Below, piece by piece: positions 17,126 through 26,243 of a stretch of 64,000 nucleotides of DNA. Both the position numbers and the translations under genes were made by a program. The notes beneath the pieces are model-generated. The model saw only the letters and a list, made by a program, of their open reading frames with translations, was not told where the DNA came from and did no database searches. Positions within the stretch are counted from its first letter, which is position 1, and each line of letters begins with the position of its first letter. The stretch comes from Clostridia bacterium (GTDB lineage: Bacteria > Bacillota > Clostridia > Christensenellales > Aristaeellaceae), in NCBI GenBank assembly GCA_017524615.1, contig JAFXVJ010000018.1, forward strand, positions 16,466 to 80,465. The letters are read 5' to 3'.

Positions 17126-17191
17126 GGAAGGTGGGCGGAACGCGGATGTTTCATGTGTTCCGGCAAATGCGCGATTGGAAAGGATCAAGCC

Positions 17192-18058
17192 ATGGCAGCT
17201 GTTCAGTCACGGAATCAGGAAGCGGGGCGAAACGCGCTTGCGGAGGTCACGCGGGAAGAAGGCAATGCCCTCCCGCGCGTCTCTGTTCAGTCCTCGGCTG
17301 AACAGAGGCAAACCGCGCAGGGGTTTTTATCGCCTCTGGCGCGGCCTTTTGATTTCCCGGAGGGACGGCACGGGGTGCTGCTGATACATGGCTTTACGGG
17401 CAGCCCGGCCCATATGCGGCTGATCGGAGAGGGACTGAAGGAGCGGGGCTTTGCCGTCCGGGGCATTCTGCTGCCCGGGCACGGAACCGATCCCCGGGAT
17501 ATGGAAAGGGTGACCTGGCAGGATTGGTGGCGGGCCGCTGTGGAAGCGGCGGAGGAGATGCGCGAAAAGTATGCGTATTTCACCGTGGCGGGCCTGTCGA
17601 TGGGCGGGCTGATGGCGTTGATGCTGGCGGCGGAAATGCCGGTGACGGCCTGCGTATCCATCGCCGCCCCGGTGAAAACGGTGAACAGACTGCGCGGCCT
17701 GGCCCCGCTGCTGGCGCCTGTGCATCCGGTGATCCGCAAGCAGGGGGAGCGGACGGGCCTGATCCCGGCGTATGATGTGGGATATGACGAATACCCCACC
17801 TGCCGGGTCCAGGATCTGAATGTCCTGATCGGCAAATGCAGGCAGTGCCTGCCCCGGGTGCGCTGCCCTCTGCTGGTGATCCAGTCCCACGGGGACCGCA
17901 CCGTAGCCCCGGACAGTCCGGAAATCATCCTGTCGCGAACGGCCAGCCCGGTCACCTCCCGGCTGTGGCTGCAGGAAGCGCCCCACGCTTGCACCGCCTC
18001 TCCCGAGTACCCCAAAATCGTGGAGGCCATGGCGGATTTTCTGCAGCGATGCGAATAG
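17192..18058 (+). CDS. Alpha/beta-hydrolase (carboxylesterase / monoacylglycerol lipase-like)
   Basis: The product has 288 residues from ATG at 17192 (GGAAAGG upstream); the frame is open from 17081 without a better site. The fold is diagnostic: oxyanion motif LLIHGFTGSP, nucleophile elbow GLSMGG, the acid in SHGDRTV and the His in EAPHA near the C-terminus. This matches the thermostable carboxylesterase/monoglyceride lipase group that hydrolyses short- to medium-chain esters in the cytoplasm. The first 45 or so residues are not part of the fold; they are low-complexity and are encoded by a segment resembling a dispersed repeat (see 17202-17250), including the hairpin CTCTGTTCAG/CTGAACAGAG at 17281-17307. 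An internal start could exist after it, but no good ribosome site was seen. Confidence 0.88.
   Translation: MAAVQSRNQEAGRNALAEVTREEGNALPRVSVQSSAEQRQTAQGFLSPLARPFDFPEGRHGVLLIHGFTGSPAHMRLIGEGLKERGFAVRGILLPGHGTDPRDMERVTWQDWWRAAVEAAEEMREKYAYFTVAGLSMGGLMALMLAAEMPVTACVSIAAPVKTVNRLRGLAPLLAPVHPVIRKQGERTGLIPAYDVGYDEYPTCRVQDLNVLIGKCRQCLPRVRCPLLVIQSHGDRTVAPDSPEIILSRTASPVTSRLWLQEAPHACTASPEYPKIVEAMADFLQRCE
17202..17250 (-). repeat. Dispersed short repeat inside the esterase reading frame
   Basis: Read on the minus strand, the stretch contains AAGCGCGTTTCGCCCCGCTT and a following ATTCCGTGAC. It resembles 23930-23993 (AGGCGCGTTTCGCCCTGCTT), 45168-45214 and 39697-39750. Similarity was judged by eye. Confidence 0.5.
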
Positions 18059-18389
18059 GATAAGTTGCGATTTTTCTTTGGAAAACGCTTGTATTTCCAA
18101 GGACGCTATGGTATAATAACGAAGAAAGCGAAGCTTTCAGTCTCGGCGGTTCCCGAAGGGACGCACGCCGGGCGTGATGATACCAACTACCGCGGGATTT
18201 GTTTTTTTGTTTGCCTGCCGTGGGCGAAAAAATGGCCCTCGGGATGCGCTGAAGGAAAGAAGGGTTTAACGAAGAGTGGGAACTGCATGGAAGAAAGCGC
18301 CCGGGGAAGGTGTATTCCGTGTCCCTGCGTTTTCTGGCCGTGCGGTATGATCCCGCTCTTTCTGTATTTTCGGGAGAAGGAGCCGGAGC
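18059..18389 (+). promoter_or_regulatory. Promoter and structured leader of the rimP-nusA-infB cluster
   Basis: A consensus promoter lies at 18089-18117: TTGTAT, 17-bp spacer, TATAAT. The resulting leader is about 265 nt, long for a housekeeping cluster. It begins with the hairpin GAAAGC/GCTTTC (18124-18138), continues with a GC-rich palindromic part and a T-rich tract (GTTTTTTTG, about 18200-18208). No open frame in it looks real. Such leaders ahead of nusA can be sites of NusA autoregulation in other bacteria, but I see no classic motif. Confidence 0.6.
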
Positions 18390-18863
18390 ATGCCAAAGAA
18401 CGCCAACATGCAAAAGATTGCGGCCATTTGCGAAAGGACGGCGGCCAGGCTGGGATATGAGCTGTGCGACGCCGCCATCGAAAAGGAGCCTGCCGGCCGA
18501 TATCTGCGCATTTATATCGATGTGGACGGCGGGATCACCCTGGACGACTGCGAGAAATTCCACCGCGCCGTGCAGCCTGCTTTGGAGGATTTCGATTACG
18601 ATTTCCTGGAGGTGTGCTCCCCCGGCATCGACCGTCCCCTGAAATCCAGGCGGGACATTGAAAAATCCTTGGGAATGCTGGTGGAGGCGCGGCTGTACAA
18701 GCCGGTGGACGGCCGCAAGAGCGTGCAGGGCCTGCTCCGGGCCATGGATGACGAACAGGTCGTCCTGGAGGCGGAGGGCCAAGCGGTGGTTTTGCCGCGG
18801 AAGGCGGTATCCCAGGTGCGCCTGGTGCCCGATCTGAGCGCCCTGGACGAAGAAGAGCAATAA
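18390..18863 (+). CDS. rimP: Ribosome maturation factor RimP
   Basis: The product has 157 residues; GGAGAAGGAG lies upstream of the ATG. RimP assists 30S maturation around the central pseudoknot. The N-terminal alpha/beta domain carries the family motif LRIYIDVDGGITLDDCEKFHRAVQ (in part) and EVCSPGIDRPL; the C-terminal SH3-like barrel starts at about residue 90. It is the first gene of the conserved rimP-nusA-ylxR-ylxQ-infB-rbfA cluster and lies 46 bases before nusA. Confidence 0.96.
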   Translation: MPKNANMQKIAAICERTAARLGYELCDAAIEKEPAGRYLRIYIDVDGGITLDDCEKFHRAVQPALEDFDYDFLEVCSPGIDRPLKSRRDIEKSLGMLVEARLYKPVDGRKSVQGLLRAMDDEQVVLEAEGQAVVLPRKAVSQVRLVPDLSALDEEEQ

Positions 18864-18909
18864 CGGGACGGATCGGCGGATCCGCCCAGGAACCAAACAG
18901 GAGGACAGT

Positions 18910-20076
18910 ATGGCACACAAATCAGAAATGATGGACGCGATTGAGGCCCTGGCCAAGGCCAAAGACATCAGCGTGGACCAGATTATTGAAACATTGGAGG
19001 ACAGCCTGAAGGCTGCCTACCGCCGGGAAATCAAAAAGAGCAGCAATGCTCCCTTGAACCTCTCTGTGGTCATCTCCCGGGATCATGACGCGCAGATTTT
19101 CGCCCGCAAGGTCGTGGTGGAGGAAGTGGAGGATGACACCCAGCAGATTGCGCTGGAACAGGCCCGGCAGCTTCGCCCCAATTATGAATTGGGCGACATC
19201 GTGGAAATCGATGTGACCCCCGCCAATTTCGGCCGGGTGGCCGCCCAGACCGCCAAGCAGGTGATGCTGCAAAAGCTGCGCGAGGTGGAGCGGGGCAAAA
19301 TCTACGATGAGTTTATCGAGAAGGAAAACGAGATCCTCACCGGCATCGTGGAGCGGGTGGAGCCCAAAGCCGTGTATGTGGAATTGGGCCGCACCGAGGG
19401 CGTGCTGGAAAGCAGCGAATTCATGCCCGGCGAGGAATACCGTCCCGGCGACCACATCAAGGTCTACGTTTTGCAGGTGTACCGCAACAACCGGGACGCC
19501 AGCCGCACCCCGCAGGTGGCGGTGAGCCGCATTCACACGGGCCTGGTGAAGCGCCTGTTTGAAATGGAAGTGCCGGAAATCGCCACCGGCGTGGTGCAGA
19601 TCAAGTCCATCGCCCGGGAGGCGGGCAGCCGCACCAAGATGGCCGTGGCTTCCATGGACGCCATGATCGATCCGGTCGGCGCATGCGTGGGGCCGCGGGG
19701 AAGCCGCGTGGACAAGGTGGTCAGCGAGCTCAAGAACGAAAAGATCGACATCATCAAGTGGTCCCAGGATCCGGCGGAATTTGTGGCCAACGCCCTGAAT
19801 CCAGCGCACGTGGTCAGCGTGTTCGTGTCCGATAAGGAAAAAATCTGCCGTGTGGTGGTGCCGGATAATCAGCTGTCCCTGGCTATCGGCAAGGAGGGGC
19901 AGAACGCCCGCCTGGCCGCCAAGCTGACCGGCTGGAAGATCGACATCAAGAGCCAGACCCAGGTGGCGGAGCTGCTGCGGCAGGAGATGCCCCAGGTGCC
20001 CGAGGGAACGGGCCAGGTGATCGCCGATGAGTACGACGATTATGTGCCGCCCATGGACGATGACGACATCGAGTAA
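18910..20076 (+). CDS. nusA: Transcription termination/antitermination factor NusA
   Basis: The product has 388 residues with AGGAGG ahead of the ATG, the normal length for Gram-positive NusA without the C-terminal acidic repeats of proteobacteria. The N-terminal RNA-polymerase-binding domain covers about 1-125, the S1 domain about 135-200 ([20 protein letters not shown]) and two KH domains about 210-345 ([18 protein letters not shown], then [20 protein letters not shown]). It modulates pausing, termination and antitermination. An acidic tail ([16 protein letters not shown]) ends the protein. Confidence 0.98.
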   Translation: MAHKSEMMDAIEALAKAKDISVDQIIETLEDSLKAAYRREIKKSSNAPLNLSVVISRDHDAQIFARKVVVEEVEDDTQQIALEQARQLRPNYELGDIVEIDVTPANFGRVAAQTAKQVMLQKLREVERGKIYDEFIEKENEILTGIVERVEPKAVYVELGRTEGVLESSEFMPGEEYRPGDHIKVYVLQVYRNNRDASRTPQVAVSRIHTGLVKRLFEMEVPEIATGVVQIKSIAREAGSRTKMAVASMDAMIDPVGACVGPRGSRVDKVVSELKNEKIDIIKWSQDPAEFVANALNPAHVVSVFVSDKEKICRVVVPDNQLSLAIGKEGQNARLAAKLTGWKIDIKSQTQVAELLRQEMPQVPEGTGQVIADEYDDYVPPMDDDDIE

Positions 20077-20101
20077 AATCGAGTAAATCAGAGGATCGGC
20101 T

Positions 20102-20386
20102 ATGCCCATGAAGGAAAAGAAGGTGCCCATGCGGATGTGCGTGGGCTGCCGGGAAATGAAGCCCAAAAAAGAATTGCTGCGGGTGGTGCGCTCGCCGGAG
20201 GGCGCGGTCAGCATCGACGTGACGGGCAGGAAACCGGGCCGCGGCGCCTATGTGTGCCATTCGGCGGACTGCCTCAAACGGGCCATCAGGCAAAAGCAGC
20301 TGGAGCGGGCCTTTGAATGCGCTTTGGGTGAAGAAACCCACCAATCCCTGCTGCAGGAATTGGAAAAGCTGGAGGGTCAGGCATGA
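20102..20386 (+). CDS. ylxR: YlxR/RnpM family RNA-binding protein
   Basis: The product has 94 residues. The family signature is complete: RMCVGCREMKPKKELLRVV near the N-terminus and GRKPGRGAYVCHSADC at 42-57. In Bacillus subtilis this protein binds and modulates RNase P. The stop overlaps the next start by four bases (ATGA), indicating coupled translation with ylxQ. The cysteine pairs may bind metal or simply stabilise the fold. Confidence 0.95.
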   Translation: MPMKEKKVPMRMCVGCREMKPKKELLRVVRSPEGAVSIDVTGRKPGRGAYVCHSADCLKRAIRQKQLERAFECALGEETHQSLLQELEKLEGQA

Positions 20387-20676
20387 CGCCGATCTTCGGA
20401 TTGCTGGGCCTGGCATGCCGCGCCGGGCAAATCACGCTGGGCGCAGAAATGGCGCTGGCGGAAATCAAAGGTGGCCGGGCCGGGCTGGTGCTGCTGGACG
20501 CGGATGCGTCGGATGGAACAAAAAAGAAAATTACCGACGCGTGCGCGTATCGCGGGGTGCCGCTGCATATGCTGCCAGCGGAGGAATTATCCCGGGCAAC
20601 CGGCAGGGAGGGCCGAATGGCCGCCGCGGTGAAGCCGGGGAAAATGTGCCAGCGGATGCTGGAATTACTGGCCTGA
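20383..20676 (+). CDS. ylxQ: YlxQ, L7Ae/L30e-like RNA-binding protein
   Basis: The product has 97 residues, an L7Ae-type alpha-beta-alpha sandwich (GLLGLACRAGQITLGAEMAL; AGLVLLDADASDGTKKKI; VPLHMLPAEELSRATGRE). Family members bind K-turn RNA. It occupies the conserved slot between ylxR and infB, so the name follows from both sequence and position. It overlaps ylxR by four bases. Confidence 0.93.
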   Translation: MTPIFGLLGLACRAGQITLGAEMALAEIKGGRAGLVLLDADASDGTKKKITDACAYRGVPLHMLPAEELSRATGREGRMAAAVKPGKMCQRMLELLA

Positions 20677-20775
20677 CGGGATCGGGCCCGGGAAAACCAA
20701 AGATGGAATCGACCGGATATGTCCGATCCGTCGGCAGCCGGTTTACATGCAATAATGCGGGGGTGCAAGCATCGA

Positions 20776-23700
20776 ATGACCAAGGTAAAGCTGGCGGAAG
20801 CCACGAAGGAAATCAATCAGCAGGCAGGCGTGGTCCTGGAGGACGCGGCGCGTATCCGGCGCAGTCTGGAAAGCGTGCTGCAGGCGCTGCGCAAGCAGGA
20901 GGCCAAATTCCAGCGGGAAGAGGAAGAGGAACGCGCCCGGAAGCGCCAGGAGGAACAGCAGGAACTGGCCAAGCAGCATACCAAGGCCTGGACGATGCCA
21001 GATGAGGACGAGGCCGTGGAAGCCGCGCCGCAAGCCCCCAAAAACGAAGAAAAAACCGAGGAAAAGAAGCAGGAAGCCAAGGAAGCCCCGGCACAGGCAG
21101 CTGCGGAACAGGCTCCCGCCAAGGCGGAAAAGCCCGCGGACGCGCAGCAGCCCACCGCGCAGGAAGCGGAAAAAGCAGCGCCGGCGGTACCCGCGGAAAA
21201 AACCGTGGAAAAAACCGTAGAAAAACCCGCGGAAAAACCTGCCGCGCAGGAAGCCCCGGCCAAGGAACCGGAGAAAGTCGCGCCCGCCGCTGCTTCCCGG
21301 ACGGAGAAGCCTGCGGCGCCTGCGGCCAAACCCGCCGCGGATAAGCCCGCGGCTCCGGCTGCGTCCCGTCAGCCCGGCGCCAAGCCCGCTGCCGCTCCGG
21401 CGGCCGGCCGGCCCGCGGCGGCCAACCGTCCTGCCGGTGCCCCCGGCCAGGGCGCGCCCCGTCCCCAGGGGCCGTATGGCCGTCCGGCGAATCCGCAGGG
21501 CCCCTATGGCCGTCCCGCCAACCCGCAGCAGGGCCAGCCGTATGGCCGTCCGGCGAACCCGCAAGGCCCCTATGGCCGTCCCGCGAATCCGCAGCAGGGC
21601 CAGCCGTATGGCCGTCCGGCGAACCCGCAAGGCCCCTATGGCCGTCCCGCCAATCCCCAGGGAGGCCAGCAATTTGGCCGTCCCGCCAATGCGGCGCAGG
21701 GCGGACAGGGATTTGGCCGTCCCGCTGCCGGTGGGCAGGGGGGCAGCCGTCCTGCCGCGGCCGGCGCTGGCCGTTCCCAGGGGGGCAATCGTCCAATGGG
21801 CGGCGGCCGCAGCCGCGGGCCTGAATTGACGCCGGTGGTGGAGAAGGAACGGGTCAGCAATTACGATCCCAACAAGAAGCAGTATATCCGCCAGCATGAT
21901 CCGGAGCATGTGGCCAAAAACCGGAAGCAGTTGCAGAAGGAAACCTTCAACGGTTACGACGATGAAACCGTCCGTGGCGGCAAGAAGGCCCGCTCCACCA
22001 AAAAGGCCCCTTCCGCTCAGCAGATGATGGCCCCCATCAAGATCGAAAAAGCCTTTATGACGGCGGAAACCATCACCGTGAAGGACCTGACCGAGCGCAT
22101 CGGCAAGCCCGCCGGCGAGATCCTCAAAAAGCTGCTGATGCTCGGCATCATGAGCAATATCAACTCTGAACTGGATTACGATACGGCTTCCCTGGTCTGC
22201 TCCGAATTCGGGGTGGAACTGGAAATGAAGCTGGATAAAACGGCGGAGGACGCCCTGTCCGAAGCGGACGTGGAGGACGCCGAAGAGGATTTGCAGCCCC
22301 GTCCTCCGGTCATTACCATCATGGGCCACGTGGACCACGGCAAAACATCCCTGCTGGACTATATCCGCAAGGCCCACGTCACCGCCACCGAGGCGGGCGG
22401 CATCACCCAGCATATCGGCGCCTATACGGTGAAGCTGGACGGCCGCCAAATCACCTTCCTGGATACCCCCGGCCATGAGGCCTTTACCGCGATGCGCATG
22501 CGCGGCGCCCAGGCCACGGACATCGCCGTGCTGGTGGTGGCCGCGGATGACGGCGTCATGCCTCAGACCGTCGAGGCCATCAACCATGCCAAGGCCGCCA
22601 ATGTGCCCATCGTGGTGGCCATCAACAAGATGGATAAGGTGGGGGCGAACCCCGACCGCATCATGCAGGATCTGACCAAGTACGATCTGGTGCCGGAGGA
22701 CTGGGGCGGCGAAACCATCATGGTGCCCGTCAGCGCCGTGACCGGCCAGGGCGTGGATGAATTGCTGGAAATGATCCTGCTCCAGGCCGACACCATGGAA
22801 CTGCGCGCCAATCCCAACCGCATGGCCAAAGGCGTGATCATCGAGGCCAAGCTGGATAAGGCCCGGGGCCCGCTGGCGACCGTGCTGCTGCAGAACGGCA
22901 CCCTGCGTGTGGGCGACAACATCGTGGCGGGCATGGCTTCCGGCCGCGTCCGCGCCATGGTCAACGACCGGGGCGAGCGGGTGCAGAGCGCCGGGCCCTC
23001 CACGCCGGTGGAGATTTCCGGCTTCAATGAGGTTCCCTCGGCCGGTGATGAAATGTTCGCCGTGGCGGACGATCACCTGAGCCGTCAGGTGGCGCAGGAA
23101 CGCCGCGACAAGCTGAAGGCGGCCCGGGCCAACACCACCAAGGTGAGCCTGGATAACCTGTTCGCCGGTATCACGGAGGGCAAGGTACAGAACCTGAACA
23201 TCATCATCAAGGCCGACGTGCAGGGCAGCGTGGAGGCTGTGAAGCAGGCGCTGGAGAAACTCTCCAACGACGAGGTAAAGGTGCGCGTGCTGCACAGTGC
23301 CGTTGGCGCCGTGACGCAGGACGACGTGAACCTGGCCTCCGCCTTCAACGCCATCATCATCGGCTTCAACATCCGACCTGATTCCACCGCCCGGGACGCC
23401 GCTGAAAAGGAAGGCGTGGATATCCGGCTGTACCGGATCATCTACCAGGCCATCGAGGACATCGAAAAGGCCATGAAGGGCCTGCTGGCGCCGGAATTCA
23501 AGGAAAGCCTGCTGGGCCACGCCCAGGTGCGCTCCACGTTCCGGATCACGGGCGCGGGCACCATCGCCGGCTGCTATGTCACCGACGGAAAGGTGCAGCG
23601 CAACGCTTCCGTGCGTCTGCTGCGGGATAACGTGGTGGTGTTCGAGGGCAAGCTCTCCTCCCTCCGCCGCTTCAAGGACGACGTGCGCGAGGTGGCCCAG

Positions 23701-23793
23701 GGCTACGAATGCGGCATCGGCCTGGAGAACTACAACGACGTCAAGGAAGGCGACGTGATCGAGTGCTTCGTGATGGAAGAAATTGAGCGCTGA
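20776..23793 (+). CDS. infB: Translation initiation factor IF-2
   Basis: The product has 1005 residues from ATG at 20776 (GGGGGTG upstream), giving the usual [16 protein letters not shown]-terminus; the frame also extends to 20719. IF-2 brings initiator tRNA to the ribosome. Residues about 60-360 are a charged Ala/Pro/Glu/Lys region followed by tandem PYGRPANPQ repeats. The conserved part has the IF2N fold (about 430-480), G domain motifs [10 protein letters not shown] (G1), GGITQHIG (G2), DTPGHEAF (G3) and NKMDK (G4), then domains II, III and IV ending [14 protein letters not shown]. The length exceeds Bacillus IF-2 (716) because of the N-terminal linker. Confidence 0.98.
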   Translation: MTKVKLAEATKEINQQAGVVLEDAARIRRSLESVLQALRKQEAKFQREEEEERARKRQEEQQELAKQHTKAWTMPDEDEAVEAAPQAPKNEEKTEEKKQEAKEAPAQAAAEQAPAKAEKPADAQQPTAQEAEKAAPAVPAEKTVEKTVEKPAEKPAAQEAPAKEPEKVAPAAASRTEKPAAPAAKPAADKPAAPAASRQPGAKPAAAPAAGRPAAANRPAGAPGQGAPRPQGPYGRPANPQGPYGRPANPQQGQPYGRPANPQGPYGRPANPQQGQPYGRPANPQGPYGRPANPQGGQQFGRPANAAQGGQGFGRPAAGGQGGSRPAAAGAGRSQGGNRPMGGGRSRGPELTPVVEKERVSNYDPNKKQYIRQHDPEHVAKNRKQLQKETFNGYDDETVRGGKKARSTKKAPSAQQMMAPIKIEKAFMTAETITVKDLTERIGKPAGEILKKLLMLGIMSNINSELDYDTASLVCSEFGVELEMKLDKTAEDALSEADVEDAEEDLQPRPPVITIMGHVDHGKTSLLDYIRKAHVTATEAGGITQHIGAYTVKLDGRQITFLDTPGHEAFTAMRMRGAQATDIAVLVVAADDGVMPQTVEAINHAKAANVPIVVAINKMDKVGANPDRIMQDLTKYDLVPEDWGGETIMVPVSAVTGQGVDELLEMILLQADTMELRANPNRMAKGVIIEAKLDKARGPLATVLLQNGTLRVGDNIVAGMASGRVRAMVNDRGERVQSAGPSTPVEISGFNEVPSAGDEMFAVADDHLSRQVAQERRDKLKAARANTTKVSLDNLFAGITEGKVQNLNIIIKADVQGSVEAVKQALEKLSNDEVKVRVLHSAVGAVTQDDVNLASAFNAIIIGFNIRPDSTARDAAEKEGVDIRLYRIIYQAIEDIEKAMKGLLAPEFKESLLGHAQVRSTFRITGAGTIAGCYVTDGKVQRNASVRLLRDNVVVFEGKLSSLRRFKDDVREVAQGYECGIGLENYNDVKEGDVIECFVMEEIER
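21466..21745 (+). repeat. In-frame repeats coding PYGRPANPQ in IF-2
   Basis: Seven or more units of about 27-39 bp with the core ATGGCCGTCC(C/G)GC(G/C)AA. They encode a Pro/Gly/Arg-rich, probably disordered linker and are expected to vary in number between strains. Confidence 0.85.
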
Positions 23794-23803
23794 GGATTCA
23801 CCG

Positions 23804-23833
23804 ATGAAAGCCCACGCAAGTGGGCTTTCGTCA
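23804..23833 (+). terminator. Strong hairpin after infB (weak T tract)
   Basis: GAAAGCCCAC, GCAA tetraloop, GTGGGCTTTC. The T tract is short, so it may be a processing or stability hairpin rather than a full terminator. Confidence 0.55.
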
Positions 23834-23929
23834 GGATTGCGGGCGTTGCCGCGGATTCTTACGCCGCGGGAAGCTCTCAGGCCTGAAAACAAATCATCTT
23901 TATTAAGCGTATTCGCACTGGCGTTGCTT

Positions 23930-23993
23930 CAAACGCCCCGTGCCCCGGCAGGCGCGTTTCGCCCTGCTTCTCTGTTCCATAACGGAACAGTGA
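23930..23993 (+). repeat. Dispersed short repeat between infB and rbfA
   Basis: The core AGGCGCGTTTCGCCCTGCTT and the palindrome CTGTTCCATAACGGAACAG occupy a 227-bp gap in an otherwise tight cluster. Related copies are at 17202-17250, 39697-39750 and 45168-45214. The preceding bases (23892-23930) also resemble the left arm of the element at 51379. Confidence 0.55.
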
Positions 23994-24020
23994 CCCAAAA
24001 CATATGAAAGAGGAAATCGA

Positions 24021-24389
24021 GTGAGCAGCTTTCGCATTGACAGAATATCGGAAGAGGTGCGCCATGCCATTGACGCCATCATCCGAGGCATGAACGACCC
24101 CCGCGTCACCGGCACCTACGCCGTGACCCGCGCGGATGTGACCAGGGATCTTCGGTACGCCAAGGTGTACGTCAGCGTGCTGGAGGATGACAAGGCGGAT
24201 GAAATGATCAAGGCGCTGAAAAAGGCCGCGGGGTATATCCGCCACGAATTGGGCCTGCGGGTAGACCTGCGCTATACACCGGAAATCCTGTTTGAGCGGG
24301 ACCGCAACATCGCCTACGGCGTGCACATCGCCCAGGTGCTGAAGGAAGTGGCCCCCAAGGAGGAAGAGAATGCCGATGAAGCAGAATGA
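24021..24389 (+). CDS. rbfA: 30S ribosome-binding factor RbfA
   Basis: The product has 122 residues from GTG at 24021 with AAGAGGAAA upstream. RbfA is a KH-type cold-shock factor for 16S rRNA 5-prime-end maturation. The motifs RIDRISEEVRHAI, DPRV and AKVYVSVLEDD are typical, as is LRYTPEILFERD. The last 20 bases overlap nrnA. Confidence 0.95.
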   Translation: MSSFRIDRISEEVRHAIDAIIRGMNDPRVTGTYAVTRADVTRDLRYAKVYVSVLEDDKADEMIKALKKAAGYIRHELGLRVDLRYTPEILFERDRNIAYGVHIAQVLKEVAPKEEENADEAE

Positions 24390-25365
24390 TTTCTGCCCCG
24401 AAATGCTGTCCGCATTGCAAAATGCGAACAGCATCTTGTTATGCACCCATATCGCCCCGGATGGGGACGCCATCGGCTCCCTGCTGGCCATGGGCCTGAC
24501 GCTGCGGAGGATGAGCAAGCAGGTGACCATGGCCTGCGCCGATCCGGTGCCCGGGCAGTTTTTGTTTTTGCCGGCCGCTCAGGACGTGGTGGGGGCTGAT
24601 GCGCTGAAGGACAGACGCTTTGACGTGGCTATGGCCCTGGATGCCGCCAGCCTGAGCCGGATCGGGGATTGCCAGACGGCCTTCCTGGCCGCCCCCGTGC
24701 GGCTGCAATTGGATCATCACCCGGACAATCCCCTGTATGCCGATTATAACTGGGTGGATGGGACGGCTTCCGCCGCCGGCTGCGTGGTGCGCCGGATGAT
24801 GCGGAAAATGGGCATGCCGCTGACCCTGGAAATCGCGGAGTGCCTGTACTGCGCCATCAGCACCGACACCGGCAATTTCCGATTCCAGAACACATCCGCC
24901 GAGGCCTTTGCCATTCAGGCGGAGCTGATGGAAGCGGGGCTGGACCTGCCCCGGGTGGCCCGCCCGCTGCATCAATTGCGGGAAGCGCCCCATGTGCGGC
25001 TGCTGGGCCGGGCGCTGAACAGCCTGCGTTTCTTTGCCGACGGCAAATGCGCCGGCATGCTGCTCACCCCGGCGGATTATCACGCCGCAATGGCGCTGCC
25101 GGAGCACAACACCGGCATCATCAATTATGCCCTGGATATTCCCGGGGTGGAAATGGCATACCTGGCGGAGGAAAGGGAGGACGGGCAGGTGAAGGCCAGC
25201 CTGCGGTCCCTGCCGCCGTGGAATGTGGCGTCCATTGCCCGGAAATACGGCGGCGGCGGACATGCCTGCGCCGCGGGGCTCCGGTATGAAGGGACACTGG
25301 AGGAATTGCGCCGCTTGCTGGAAACGGACATGCTGGCGATGCTGGAGAAAGAAACGAAACAATGA
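24370..25365 (+). CDS. nrnA: DHH-family bifunctional oligoribonuclease / PAP phosphatase NrnA
   Basis: The product has 331 residues. NrnA degrades nano-RNAs and hydrolyses 3-prime-phosphoadenosine 5-prime-phosphate. Metal-binding motifs are intact: HIAPDGDAIGS, ALDAASLSRIGD, LDHHPDNP and AISTDTGNFRF; the DHHA1 substrate domain ends with KYGGGGHACAAG. The ATG at 24370 has AAGGAGGAAG upstream inside rbfA; a second ATG at 24376 is possible. It overlaps truB by four bases. Confidence 0.95.
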   Translation: MPMKQNDFCPEMLSALQNANSILLCTHIAPDGDAIGSLLAMGLTLRRMSKQVTMACADPVPGQFLFLPAAQDVVGADALKDRRFDVAMALDAASLSRIGDCQTAFLAAPVRLQLDHHPDNPLYADYNWVDGTASAAGCVVRRMMRKMGMPLTLEIAECLYCAISTDTGNFRFQNTSAEAFAIQAELMEAGLDLPRVARPLHQLREAPHVRLLGRALNSLRFFADGKCAGMLLTPADYHAAMALPEHNTGIINYALDIPGVEMAYLAEEREDGQVKASLRSLPPWNVASIARKYGGGGHACAAGLRYEGTLEELRRLLETDMLAMLEKETKQ

Positions 25366-26240
25366 ACGGTTTTTTGAATCTGCTCAAGCCGCCGGGCATG
25401 TCTTCCGGCGCTGCGGTGGCGGTGATCAAACGGCTGGCCGGGGCAAGGGTGGGCCATGCCGGCACCCTTGATCCGGAGGCGGCGGGGGTGCTGCCCATCA
25501 TGATCGGCCGCGCCACCCGGCTGCTTGACTATTTCACGGATAAAAGCAAGAGCTATGTGGCCGAAATCTCCTTCTCCGGCGCCACCGATACCCAGGACGC
25601 CCAGGGCATGATCCGGACGCCGGGGACGCGGATACCGGATCGCACGGAAATCGAACGCGCGCTTTCCGCTTTTCGGGGCACGATCCTGCAGCGTCCCCCC
25701 GCCTATTCGGCGCTGAAAAAAAACGGCGTTCCCCTCTATGCCTTGGCCCGGAAGGGGCAGGAGGTGGAAACCGAGGCCAGGGAAACGGAGATCCGCAGCC
25801 TGACCCTGGGGGAAAGAACGGGCGCGGACGGCTACATGCTGCATGTGGACTGCGGCGGCGGCACCTATATCCGCACCCTGTGCCACGATATCGGCGCGGC
25901 GCTGGGCGCTCCGGCCCACATGCGTTTTTTGCTGCGCACCCGGGCGGGCGTGTTTTCCATAGAGAATGCCGTCACCCTGGAGGAAGTCCAGGAGGCCGCT
26001 GCTCAGGGCGGGTTCGAAAAACTGCTGCTGCCCCTGGACGCGCCTCTGCTGACGCTGCCGCGGGTCGATTTGCCTGAAAAGTATTGGAAGCTGGGCCGGA
26101 ATGGCGGAAAGTTGCCATCGGAGACAGCGCAGCTTCAGCAGAATGAACAGTGCCGCATCTATGCCGGGGAGGAGCTGCTGGGCGTGGGGCACCGGGATGG
26201 CACGGTGATCCGCTTTGACGTGGGACTGACGGGAGGATAA
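25362..26240 (+). CDS. truB: tRNA pseudouridine(55) synthase TruB
   Basis: The product has 292 residues. The active-site motif GHAGTLDPEAAGVLP (with the catalytic Asp) is near residue 33-47, followed by KSYVAEISFSGATDTQDAQG, the PPAYSALKKNGVPLYALARKG block and DCGGGTYIRTLCHDIG. It makes psi55 in the T loop of tRNAs. The start overlaps the nrnA stop (ATGA). In many Clostridia ribF follows truB; here a HAD phosphatase gene does. Confidence 0.96.
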   Translation: MNGFLNLLKPPGMSSGAAVAVIKRLAGARVGHAGTLDPEAAGVLPIMIGRATRLLDYFTDKSKSYVAEISFSGATDTQDAQGMIRTPGTRIPDRTEIERALSAFRGTILQRPPAYSALKKNGVPLYALARKGQEVETEARETEIRSLTLGERTGADGYMLHVDCGGGTYIRTLCHDIGAALGAPAHMRFLLRTRAGVFSIENAVTLEEVQEAAAQGGFEKLLLPLDAPLLTLPRVDLPEKYWKLGRNGGKLPSETAQLQQNEQCRIYAGEELLGVGHRDGTVIRFDVGLTGG

Positions 26241-26243
26241 CGC

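Noticed and set aside
18059-18389. A small gene between the esterase and rimP
   Set aside because: The frame at 18065-18460 includes the promoter region and leader and overlaps rimP in another frame; no ribosome site.
21466-21745. Possible CRISPR array
   Set aside because: The repeats are in frame, of varied length and encode a linker of IF-2; there are no unique spacers.
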